A stretch of DNA of 15,061 nucleotides from Bacteroidota bacterium (GTDB taxonomy: Bacteria > Bacteroidota > Ignavibacteria > Ignavibacteriales > Ignavibacteriaceae). Positions 6,475 to 13,090 of the stretch are shown here, piece by piece (positions within the stretch are counted from its first letter, which is position 1; every line of letters begins with the position of its first letter). The position numbers and the translations under genes are program-made. The notes under the pieces are model-generated. The model had not been told where the DNA came from and searched no databases. It was given only the letters and a program-made list of their open reading frames with translations. The stretch is taken from the NCBI GenBank assembly GCA_030706105.1, contig JAUZPC010000026.1, positions 1 through 15,061 of the forward strand, written 5' to 3'.

Positions 6475-6984
6475 CTAAAATAACTCCGGTGTAAGTTTTC
6501 CTTCTATTTCTAAGAGCTTCTTCTTTATATGAAGCCCTCCGGAATATCCTGTTAATTGTCCTGTATGGCCTAATACTCTGTGGCATGGAATAATAATAGG
6601 GAGAGGGTTTGCACCTACAGCATTTCCTATTGCCTGAAATCCGCCTTTATACCCAATTGCTTCGCCAATTTCCTTATAAGATTTTGTCTCACCAAAAGGT
6701 ATTTTATTGATTTCCGACCAGACGTTCAGTTGAAATGCGGTCCCGACAATATCAAACGGTACCGAAAACTCTTTTGATTTCATATTAAAATAATCTGAGA
6801 GCTGATCAAAAACATTAAACATAAGAGGATCATCCGGCTTGAGCATTAAAGGATTAATTTTTAATCTGGAGGGAGGCAGTTGTTTAAAAATTAGTTTCCT
6901 TATCCCATTGTGCGTAGAAAATACAATTACGGGTATAGCCTCATATTCTGCTGCTGCGTAAAAAACAATGCTTTCATCTTTCAT
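6475..6984 (-). CDS. ogt: Methylated-DNA--protein-cysteine methyltransferase
   Basis: The 169-residue product is a single-domain Ogt/MGMT-type repair protein. It transfers the methyl group from O6-methylguanine (and O4-methylthymine) in DNA to its own cysteine in a one-time reaction. The active-site IPCHRV is at 132-137 (Cys134). The DNA-binding helix-turn-helix lies just before it, PFGETKSYKEIGEAIGY (about 96-112). The downstream GQLTGYSGGLHIKKKLLEIEG is typical. The frame is open further up to a TTG at 7020, but the ATG at 6984 is preferred because AGGTG (6989-6993) precedes it by four bases. The TTG has no ribosome binding site. It is the last gene of the ErcA-kinase operon, 66 bp after the hybrid kinase, and ends at the shared terminator. 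No Ada-type N-terminal zinc domain is present, so self-induction is not expected. Confidence 0.93.
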   Translation of the reverse strand: MKDESIVFYAAAEYEAIPVIVFSTHNGIRKLIFKQLPPSRLKINPLMLKPDDPLMFNVFDQLSDYFNMKSKEFSVPFDIVGTAFQLNVWSEINKIPFGETKSYKEIGEAIGYKGGFQAIGNAVGANPLPIIIPCHRVLGHTGQLTGYSGGLHIKKKLLEIEGKLTPELF

Positions 6985-7050
6985 AATACACCTGAAACAT
7001 TCTATCTTATGTAAATACAAAGGACAGGAAATAATACACTATAACTATCC

Positions 7051-9009
7051 TCAGTCTGTTTTCGGAATTCTTAAAATTTCCTGGGTTAAATCCACCAGGT
7101 CAAATTTTTCAAAAGGTTTAGATAAATAGTGAGAGAATCCCTCATTTAGAAATCTATCCTTATCTTCTCGTAAAGTATATCCGGTTAGTGCTACAATAGG
7201 AGTATCTTTATAAGAGTCAATTTGTTTTATATGTTTAAGTGCCTGAATACCGTCCATCCCGGCACCCAGATTTATATCCATCAGGATCAGATCATATTTT
7301 TTTTCAGAAGCCATAAGAACTGCTTTTTCACCGTTTGCAGCATGATCTACTTTGCAGATATTCTTTAGGTATAAGATAGTAACTTCTTTATTTATAAAAT
7401 TATCTTCTACCAGCAGCACTTCCGGAAATTTTGCATTCTTTTCTAAAGGAGCCGTTTCTGTAAGTGTTTTTACCGGCTTAATGGCTTCACTCTCAGGTGC
7501 TTGCCCGACCAAAGGGAAATAAAGAAGAAAAGTAGCACCATGCTCAAGTGCGCTTTCAAGTGTAATTTTGCCGTCTAACAGCTCAACCATTTTTCTTGTT
7601 ATTGTCAGTCCAAGGCCGCTTCCTTCATAGCTGCGGCTTGTCCCTTCGCTTATCTGCTTAAATGGTTCAAATATTATTTCCTGATCTTCTTTAGCAATAC
7701 CTATGCCGGTATCAATAACTCTTATGAGCACCCATGACTTGTTGTTTGCATCAACAAATTTCTCTGCAATAACTTCAACTATCCCTTCGTATGTAAATTT
7801 TAGGGCGTTGTCTAACAGGTTCGACAATATTTCCTTAAATAAATCTTCATCTAAATTACAAAACAGCTCTTTATCTTTAATAGTAACACAGAATCTAATT
7901 TTCTTTTCCTGGAAATCCATTTCATAAAATTTGGAAATATATAAAATCAGAGCGCCTATATCTTCAATTTTAATCTTAGCATCCAGTTTATCAGCCTCTA
8001 TTTGAGAAAGATCCAATATAGAATTGAGTGTCTGCATTAGTCTTTTACTTGATCTTATTATACTATTAACCATATTTATGCGTGAATCTGTTGCCAGCTC
8101 TTCTTTTAGGATTTGAGCAAATCCTAAAATACCGTTCATAGGAGTTCTAAACTCATGGCTCATATTTGCCATAAGTGCAGTTTTAAAATTACTGGACTTC
8201 TCGGCTTTTTCTTTCGCCTGCAAAAGCTCCAGTTCAATTTTTTTCCTTTCTGATATATCTCTTACTATCATTAATATGGAGCTTTCATCACCTATGGAAA
8301 AGTGAGTGGCAATTGTTTCCACATCAATCACAGTACCATCCCTTTTAATAAACTTTTCTTCTGCCGGGGGAACTTTTTTTGCTCCAAAAGTAAGAGCATT
8401 TATCCGGTCTCTTTCTATGGGAAGCGATTTAGGATGTACAAAGCTGGAGGCTTTAAGCCCTATCAATTCATATGCAAAGGAAAATCCGATTAAATCAGCT
8501 GCTGATTGGTTGGCAAAAGTAATAACATCATTGTTGTGAACAATAATTGCGTCAGGTGAAATATTAAAGAGGCTTCTGTAGCGCTCTTCACTCTCTCTTA
8601 ATGCCTGCATTGCTAATTTTTTTTCAAGTCTGTCTTTTTTATTACGGATGGCAATTTTAATTGAATGGGCTAATCTCTTAAGGTTATCTTTAAGGATGTA
8701 ATCATCAGCTCCTGATTTCATACATTCTACTGCAATTTCTTCATTGAGAGAGCCTGTTACCAGAATAAAGGCTATATCAGGCATAGTTTCTCTAACGTAG
8801 TCAAGTGCCAGCATTCCATTATAGGTTGGCAGTGAATAATCCGACAAGATTAAATCCGGCTCATAGGAGATCAAAGCATCTTTAAACTCCAGCTCAGTTT
8901 CAACTACTTTTGATTCAAAGTGAAACTCGCCTCTGTATAGCTCTTTCTCTATAAGTTTAACGTCTGAAGGATTATCTTCAAGCATTAATATTTTCAACTC
9001 CGATGCCAT
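7051..9009 (-). CDS. REC-PAS-histidine kinase-REC hybrid sensor kinase
   Basis: The 652-residue cytoplasmic protein has five modules and no membrane segment. An N-terminal receiver (about 5-120) has acidic pair E11-D12, phosphoacceptor D57, T85 and K107. A PAS domain spans about 135-260 and ends RDISERK. The HisKA dimerisation domain has H285 in MSHEFRTPMNGILGF. The HATPase_c domain (about 388-500) has N-box NLLDNALKF, DTGIGI (433-438) and GSGLGLTI. A C-terminal receiver (about 530-648) has E535-D536, D578, T609 and K631. All phosphotransfer residues are present, so it should be active. The N-terminal receiver could take phosphate from another kinase, such as the one encoded just upstream, and gate this one. 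No Hpt or DNA-binding output domain is present, so further relay must go to an unlinked protein. GAGG lies eight bases before the ATG. It follows the upstream kinase gene by 133 bp. Confidence 0.92.
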   Translation of the reverse strand: MASELKILMLEDNPSDVKLIEKELYRGEFHFESKVVETELEFKDALISYEPDLILSDYSLPTYNGMLALDYVRETMPDIAFILVTGSLNEEIAVECMKSGADDYILKDNLKRLAHSIKIAIRNKKDRLEKKLAMQALRESEERYRSLFNISPDAIIVHNNDVITFANQSAADLIGFSFAYELIGLKASSFVHPKSLPIERDRINALTFGAKKVPPAEEKFIKRDGTVIDVETIATHFSIGDESSILMIVRDISERKKIELELLQAKEKAEKSSNFKTALMANMSHEFRTPMNGILGFAQILKEELATDSRINMVNSIIRSSKRLMQTLNSILDLSQIEADKLDAKIKIEDIGALILYISKFYEMDFQEKKIRFCVTIKDKELFCNLDEDLFKEILSNLLDNALKFTYEGIVEVIAEKFVDANNKSWVLIRVIDTGIGIAKEDQEIIFEPFKQISEGTSRSYEGSGLGLTITRKMVELLDGKITLESALEHGATFLLYFPLVGQAPESEAIKPVKTLTETAPLEKNAKFPEVLLVEDNFINKEVTILYLKNICKVDHAANGEKAVLMASEKKYDLILMDINLGAGMDGIQALKHIKQIDSYKDTPIVALTGYTLREDKDRFLNEGFSHYLSKPFEKFDLVDLTQEILRIPKTD

Positions 9010-9090
9010 ATAAAAAACCTCGTCGCAAAATACTGAATAGGAAATAATTTATCTAATGCTCTTGCCTGCTTGTTTAAAGTATCTCTTGCC

Positions 9091-9118
9091 AGTTTTAGTT
9101 CAAGCTAAACTAAAAACT
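9091..9118. other. Imperfect hairpin between the two kinase genes
   Basis: AGTTTTAGTT (9091-9100) can pair with AACTAAAAACT (9108-9118) with a single extra base, around a loop of about seven bases. It sits in the 133-bp gap between the two kinase genes, 82 bases before the start of the hybrid kinase. No T-tract follows on the minus strand, so full termination is unlikely. It could adjust relative expression by RNA processing. Confidence 0.3.
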
Positions 9119-9142
9119 AATCTTTTTAAATGTACAAAATTT

Positions 9143-10438
9143 TTAACTATATGGCAAAGAAAAATAGAATGAAGATCCTTCATTTAATACTGATTCTGCC
9201 CAAACTTCACCGTTATGCCTGCTAATTATCTTTTGAACAATAGCCAGACCTACTCCTGTCCCCTCGAACTCACTTTCACTGTGAAGTCTCTGAAAAACTT
9301 TGAAAAGTTTATCATAGTACGCCATATTAAAGCCGCAGCCATTATCCTTTACACAAAATATTACTCTATTCTTTTCCAAGCGGCTTTCCACGCTTATTTC
9401 AGCAATCTCCTTTTTTGCAGTATATTTAACAGCATTTCCAATTAAGTTAGCCATTACCTGCTTAAGCAGTGATGGGTCGCCATCGCATTCATGCAATTCA
9501 TCAATTTTAAATTTTATTTCTCTGTCTTTAGATAAGGAAGAGTTTTCGGCAATAATAGTTTCCACAATTTTTTTCATATTAACTCTGCCGACTATTATTC
9601 CTTTTCTCCCCATTCTGGAGAACTGAAGTAAATCATCAATCAATTCAGCCATTCGTTTGGCATTTGATAACACATCCCTCAACAGTTCCTTTGCCCCGTC
9701 ATCAAGCCTCTGGTTATAATCGTCAAATAATATGCTTGAAAATCCGGAAATCGCTCTTAAAGGTGCTCGCAAATCATGGCTGACCGAAAAGACGAAAGAC
9801 TCAAGCTCTTTGTTTGCATTTTCCAACTGCTGAGTCCGTTCAACTACTCTTTGCTCCAATTCGGCATTTAACCTCTGTAGAGATTCTTCCGCAACTTTTT
9901 TCTCTGTAATATCCAGCAAAGAAACTACACTTTTAGAAGTACCCGCAATTTCTTCTTCAGTAACAAAAATATATTTTGTATTCTTCTCCTTGTCAAAAAA
10001 CTGTAACTCAACTTTTCCAAGACCAGTTACTTCTTTTTCATGACGTTTTTTCTGAAATTCTTTAACTCTCTTCCTGTCTTCGTCTGATACAAATTGAGTC
10101 CATTTTACTTTTCCCTCAATTTCCTCACGCAAATAACCTGAGAGCTTTGCAAAACCCCCGTTCGCCAATGAAATGACATCGTCTTCTTCAACAATTATTG
10201 TAGCGGTGCCTGTATTTTCAAATATTGCCCGATACTTTGCTTCGCTCTCTTCAAGGGATTTTTTTGCTATTTCCAGGTTCTCTACAGTACTTTGCAGCTC
10301 AGCAGATTTTTTGCTTAAATCTTCCATCTGCTGCTGAATTTGCGGATAATAGCTTTTTCTTATCGAACGTTCGCCAAAACCAATGATCTTATCACGCAGT
10401 GAATATTGATCATCAATATTTTCAGAGGGCGTTTTCAT
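9143..10438 (-). CDS. Soluble PAS-domain sensor histidine kinase next to ercA
   Basis: The 431-residue protein has no membrane segments. It opens with a basic/aromatic motif, GERSIRKSYYPQ (22-33), then a coiled coil to about residue 66. One PAS domain (about 67-180, ending LLDITEKK) and a second coiled coil (about 182-213) follow. HisKA carries H221 in SVSHDLRAPLRAISGF, of the phytochrome-like kinase type. HATPase_c (about 318-430) has N-box NLIGNAVKY, DNGCGF (365-370) and GTGVGLAI (393-400). It should autophosphorylate in response to a cytoplasmic signal; no PAS cofactor residue can be named from sequence. Its ATG lies inside the end of the ErcA gene, a 17-bp overlap, with AGGA just upstream, so the two are translationally coupled. 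The natural partner is the N-terminal receiver of the next gene's product. It may be a counterpart of the Pseudomonas kinase ErcS, inferred from context rather than from alignment. Confidence 0.9.
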   Translation of the reverse strand: MKTPSENIDDQYSLRDKIIGFGERSIRKSYYPQIQQQMEDLSKKSAELQSTVENLEIAKKSLEESEAKYRAIFENTGTATIIVEEDDVISLANGGFAKLSGYLREEIEGKVKWTQFVSDEDRKRVKEFQKKRHEKEVTGLGKVELQFFDKEKNTKYIFVTEEEIAGTSKSVVSLLDITEKKVAEESLQRLNAELEQRVVERTQQLENANKELESFVFSVSHDLRAPLRAISGFSSILFDDYNQRLDDGAKELLRDVLSNAKRMAELIDDLLQFSRMGRKGIIVGRVNMKKIVETIIAENSSLSKDREIKFKIDELHECDGDPSLLKQVMANLIGNAVKYTAKKEIAEISVESRLEKNRVIFCVKDNGCGFNMAYYDKLFKVFQRLHSESEFEGTGVGLAIVQKIISRHNGEVWAESVLNEGSSFYFSLPYS

Positions 10439-11588
10439 ATATTTTCCTAATATCCTCCAATTGGGGCTGACGTGGATTTGTTGCCAGACATGGATCTACG
10501 ATAGCATTTTTTGCTAACGCATCCAAATCATCTGAAGCAACACCCAGACTCTTTAGTGTAGACTCTAAGCCCGCGGATTTTTTTAATAATCTGATGCTGT
10601 TAAGCAGAGCCTGTTTTTTGTTTTCAGGATTAAGCTCATCAACATTAATGCCCATAACCTTGCCAATTTGAATATATTTTTCGGCAGCCGATTCAAAATT
10701 ATAAGCAACCACATATTCTAATAAAATAGCATTGCAAAGTCCATGGGGTGAATCAAACAAACCGCCCAAACTATGTGCCATACTATGAACAAGCCCTAAA
10801 CTGGCATTGGAAAAAGCCATGCCGGCATATAAACTGCCCAGCATCATGTTGTTGCGATAAGTCATCTCTCCGGGATTATTTATTGCATTAACCAGATTAT
10901 CATTTACTAAACGTATTGCTTCAAGTGCCATGATGTCTGTAATAGGTGAACTTGCATTAGACACATAAGCTTCAATAGCATGTACTAATGCGTCAATACC
11001 CGTCGCCATCGTAAGATCGGCCGGCATTGTTGTAGTTGTAAAAGGATCAATAAGAGAAACATCCGGAACTGCTGTTTTACTTATAATAGCAATTTTGGAT
11101 TTCCTTTTTGTATCACTTATTATGGCAAACTGTGAAACATCTGCGGAGCTTCCTGCTGTGGTCGGGATACAAATTAACGGCGGCCCGGGAATCGGTACTT
11201 CGTCAACCCCCTCAAATTCAAGGATATGCTTGTTATTTGTGCTTACAATCCCAATTCCCTTTGCACAATCCATAGGGCTGCCGCCACCCACAGCCACAAT
11301 TACATCACATTCATTCTCATTGTAAAACCCACACCCTTCCATTACCGCACTGTCTTTGGGATTCGGCTCCACTTTATCAAATATTACGTATGGTATATTC
11401 TCTTCTTTTAGAACGGTCTCAACAACATTAACCCACCCGCTTTTAATTAGCCCCCTGTCTGTAACAATTAAAACTTTCTTGGCTCCAAAATTTCTGGCAT
11501 ATCTGCCGGCCAGCTTAATTGATCCTTCTCCATATACAAATTCCGGGATCAAAAATTTCCTTAGTTCCAGTATATTTTCACCAGCCAT
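10422..11588 (-). CDS. ercA: ErcA-type iron-containing alcohol dehydrogenase homologue
   Basis: The 388-residue product is a full-length group III iron-dependent alcohol dehydrogenase. The nucleotide-binding GGGSPMD is at 101-107. The metal ligands are Asp199, His203 (DALVHAIEAY), His268 and His282 (HSMAHSLGG, then DSPHGLCNA), with spacing matching FucO. The C-terminal DPCLATNPR block is also present. Several details differ from catabolic FeADHs and match what I recall of Pseudomonas ErcA: the N-terminus LELRKFLIPEFVYG, HILEFEGVDEVPIPGPPLI, and TTAGSSADVSQFAII instead of TTAGTGSE. ErcA is an ADH-like protein needed for regulation of ethanol oxidation genes and is encoded next to a sensor kinase. 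Here too a kinase gene overlaps its 3' end by 17 bp. The metal site is intact, so it may bind or oxidise an alcohol or aldehyde while acting as a sensor. A plain catabolic alcohol dehydrogenase is the alternative. The ATG has only a weak upstream GGT. Confidence 0.85.
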   Translation of the reverse strand: MAGENILELRKFLIPEFVYGEGSIKLAGRYARNFGAKKVLIVTDRGLIKSGWVNVVETVLKEENIPYVIFDKVEPNPKDSAVMEGCGFYNENECDVIVAVGGGSPMDCAKGIGIVSTNNKHILEFEGVDEVPIPGPPLICIPTTAGSSADVSQFAIISDTKRKSKIAIISKTAVPDVSLIDPFTTTTMPADLTMATGIDALVHAIEAYVSNASSPITDIMALEAIRLVNDNLVNAINNPGEMTYRNNMMLGSLYAGMAFSNASLGLVHSMAHSLGGLFDSPHGLCNAILLEYVVAYNFESAAEKYIQIGKVMGINVDELNPENKKQALLNSIRLLKKSAGLESTLKSLGVASDDLDALAKNAIVDPCLATNPRQPQLEDIRKIYENAL

Positions 11589-11606
11589 AATATTTACCAG
11601 CTTTCG

Positions 11607-11625
11607 TAATTATTTTAAATAATTA
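11607..11625. promoter_or_regulatory. AT-only perfect palindrome in the ercA leader
   Basis: TAATTATT (11607-11614) and AATAATTA (11618-11625) are exact reverse complements around TTA. The element starts 19 bases upstream of the ercA ATG, between the candidate -7 box and the start codon. It could be an operator or an RNA hairpin. Being pure A/T, it is also the palindrome most likely to arise by chance. Confidence 0.3.
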
Positions 11626-11657
11626 TTTTTAAAGTAAAAATTGAGTTCAGATGTTAC

Positions 11658-11665
11658 CAAATATA
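11658..11665 (-). promoter_or_regulatory. Candidate -7 box (TAnnTTTG) for the ercA operon
   Basis: TATATTTG on the minus strand matches the Bacteroidota -7 element exactly. It would give a leader of about 60 bases containing the palindrome at 11607-11625. No TTTG lies at the right distance upstream, so the promoter would depend on an activator or the call is wrong. Confidence 0.28.
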
Positions 11666-11735
11666 ATCATTTCATTCTTTTTATTCTAAGATCGCTTTAC
11701 AAAAAGACTTATCGCTCGTTCATTATCATCGGTAA

Positions 11736-11752
11736 TAAACAATATTTGTTTA
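11736..11752. promoter_or_regulatory. Perfect 17-bp palindrome, possible operator
   Basis: TAAACAA (11736-11742) and TTGTTTA (11746-11752) are exact reverse complements around TAT. The site lies between the two divergent genes. It has the size and symmetry of a dimeric regulator site. It is not the LexA-type palindrome seen at 1755: there the arms run TGTTTA to TAAACA, the opposite order. Confidence 0.35.
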
Positions 11753-11783
11753 TATCTAATGAAAACTGCATGATGAAATTTAT

Positions 11784-11795
11784 TTCTACGTAGAA
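11784..11795. promoter_or_regulatory. 12-bp perfect palindrome TTCTACGTAGAA
   Basis: The 12-base site is fully self-complementary and is one of few GC-containing symmetric elements in this spacer. It could be a regulator half-site pair for either divergent unit. A 12-base palindrome alone is weak evidence. Confidence 0.25.
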
Positions 11796-11843
11796 TAAGC
11801 AAATTTTTTTTACTGCCGCATTTTTATTGCAAATGTAAAAAAT

Positions 11844-11907
11844 CTAATACAATTGTAAGAACAATTCTCTCAAAAAAAAATGATGTGAGGAACTAATCGA
11901 ATTGTAA
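11844..11907 (+). repeat. Pair of 15-base near-identical direct repeats upstream of queC
   Basis: CTAATACAATTGTAA (11844-11858) and CTAATCGAATTGTAA (11893-11907) agree at 13 of 15 positions and are spaced 49 bases apart. Between them ACAATTC (11861-11867) is the exact reverse complement of GAATTGT (11899-11905), so alternative RNA pairings are possible in the queC leader. They could be repeated regulator sites or a simple leader switch; neither is established. Confidence 0.3.
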
Positions 11908-11976
11908 AAAAACTAATCCCCTTTTCTCTTTGCGGGCTTTTTTTTATATTCATTTTTATTTTCTTCAGAATTTTAC

Positions 11977-12684
11977 ATGCAAATATTGAAAAGTAAAAAA
12001 AAAATTGCTGTTGTAGCTTTAAGTGGAGGACTTGACAGCTGCGTTACTGCTGCTATTGCCAATGAGGATTATGAGTTAGCGTTATTACACGCTAATTATA
12101 ATCAGCTTACGGAAAAGAAAGAACTTGAAAGTTTTAACAGGATTGCAGAATATTATAATGTGAAGCACAAACTTGTTGTGGATTTGTCCCACATTGCTGC
12201 AATTGGCGGTTCATCTTTAACAGATAAGAGTATCCCTGTAAAAAAGGCAGATTTACATAGCAAGGAGATTCCAAATTCTTATGTCCCTTTCAGAAATGCA
12301 AACATTCTTTCTGTTTGCACGGGTTGGGCTGAGGTCCTAAATGCTTCTGCTATTTTTATTGGTGCCGTTTTTGAAGATTCCAGCGGTTACCCTGACTGCA
12401 GGCCGGAATTCTTTAAGGCTTTTCAACAGGTTATTAAACTTGGCACAAAGCCGGATTTTAATGCAGATATTATTACTCCGGTTATAAACCTTTCTAAAGC
12501 TGAGATCGTAAAAAAAGGGATTGAGCTTAACGCCCCCCTTAAATTTACCTGGTCTTGTTATACTAATGAAGATGAAGCCTGCGGTGTTTGCGACAGTTGT
12601 GCTCTTAGATTAAGAGGTTTTCAGATTGCAGGAGTAGAAGACCCTATTGCGTATAAAATTAAACCAAATTATTCAGGATACTAA
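11977..12684 (+). CDS. queC: 7-cyano-7-deazaguanine (preQ0) synthase QueC
   Basis: The 235-residue product carries the ATP-pyrophosphatase P-loop SGGLDS (16-21) and the family block VPFRNANILSV (103-113). The C-terminal zinc site is C194, C202, C205 and C208 (SCY, then ACGVCDSCALR). QueC uses ATP and ammonia to turn 7-carboxy-7-deazaguanine into preQ0 in queuosine tRNA modification, or in 7-deazapurine modification of DNA. All expected residues are present and the length is normal. The start at 11977 lacks a Shine-Dalgarno sequence but is the only start that keeps the first beta strand (KIAVVALSGG). queF follows with no gap: its ATG comes directly after the TAA. The pairing points to queuosine biosynthesis; queD, queE and tgt are not in the window. 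Confidence 0.96.
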   Translation: MQILKSKKKIAVVALSGGLDSCVTAAIANEDYELALLHANYNQLTEKKELESFNRIAEYYNVKHKLVVDLSHIAAIGGSSLTDKSIPVKKADLHSKEIPNSYVPFRNANILSVCTGWAEVLNASAIFIGAVFEDSSGYPDCRPEFFKAFQQVIKLGTKPDFNADIITPVINLSKAEIVKKGIELNAPLKFTWSCYTNEDEACGVCDSCALRLRGFQIAGVEDPIAYKIKPNYSGY

Positions 12685-13083
12685 ATGAAAAAGACAAAGA
12701 AAAGTTTATTAGAAGTTTTTGATAACGCTTATCCTAACAGAATGTACGAAATTAAACATGTTGTTGACGAATTTACATCCCTTTGCCCTAAAACCGGACA
12801 CCCGGATTTTGGCAAAATTATTATTTATTATATACCAAGAAAAACTTGCGTTGAATTGAAATCTCTAAAAATATATATGCAGTCTTTTAGAAATGACGGA
12901 ATTTTTTACGAGAGTATTACAAATAAAATATTGGACGATTTAGTATCTGTCCTGGACCCATGGATGTTAAGAGTAACTACAAAGTTTACCGGACGCGGGG
13001 GCATTCATTCTGTTGTCAGAGCCATTTTTGAGAGCGATGAGTATATTGAGTATTGTGAGAATGTTGCGAACGGGTTACAATAA
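12685..13083 (+). CDS. queF: NADPH-dependent preQ0 reductase QueF (short YkvM type)
   Basis: The 132-residue product belongs to the short, single-domain QueF type. It has the catalytic cysteine C34 in FTSLCPKTGHPDFG, with the partner Asp41 seven residues on, the same spacing as C55/D62 in Bacillus QueF. The NADPH-site motif ELKSLK is at 57-62. It reduces the nitrile of preQ0 to the amine of preQ1 for insertion into tRNA. The usual FHE motif reads FYES (74-77) here: the glutamate is kept while the histidine is tyrosine. GRGGIHSV (103-110) closes the conserved core. The start codon abuts the queC stop, and AGGA lies about seven bases upstream within queC, so translation is coupled. The glnD-like gene begins seven bases after its stop. 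Confidence 0.94.
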   Translation: MKKTKKSLLEVFDNAYPNRMYEIKHVVDEFTSLCPKTGHPDFGKIIIYYIPRKTCVELKSLKIYMQSFRNDGIFYESITNKILDDLVSVLDPWMLRVTTKFTGRGGIHSVVRAIFESDEYIEYCENVANGLQ

Positions 13084-13090
13084 TTGAAAA

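Larger units (their letters stand above)
11589..11976. other. 388-bp divergent intergenic region, no gene
   Basis: This stretch separates the minus-strand ercA operon from the plus-strand queC unit and must hold both promoters. It is very AT-rich. I see three perfect palindromes (11607-11625, 11736-11752, 11784-11795), one TAnnTTTG box facing ercA (11658-11665) and a pair of near-identical 15-base direct repeats (11844-11858, 11893-11907). There is no open frame of note, no tRNA and no recognised riboswitch. The queC start has no clear ribosome binding site. A possible queC -10 is TAATAC at about 11845, but its -35 is poor. Confidence 0.6.

Noticed and set aside
6985..7020. Longer methyltransferase starting at TTG 7020
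   Set aside because: The frame is open, but there is no ribosome binding site, and the added 12 residues lie outside the family alignment; the ATG at 6984 has AGGTG upstream.
11893..11945. preQ1 riboswitch or leader terminator before queC
   Set aside because: The A-rich tail and ACTAA vaguely recall preQ1-I, but the required hairpin before it is missing. CCCC (11918-11921) against GGG (11934-11936) before T8 gives only a three to four base stem, too weak for a terminator.
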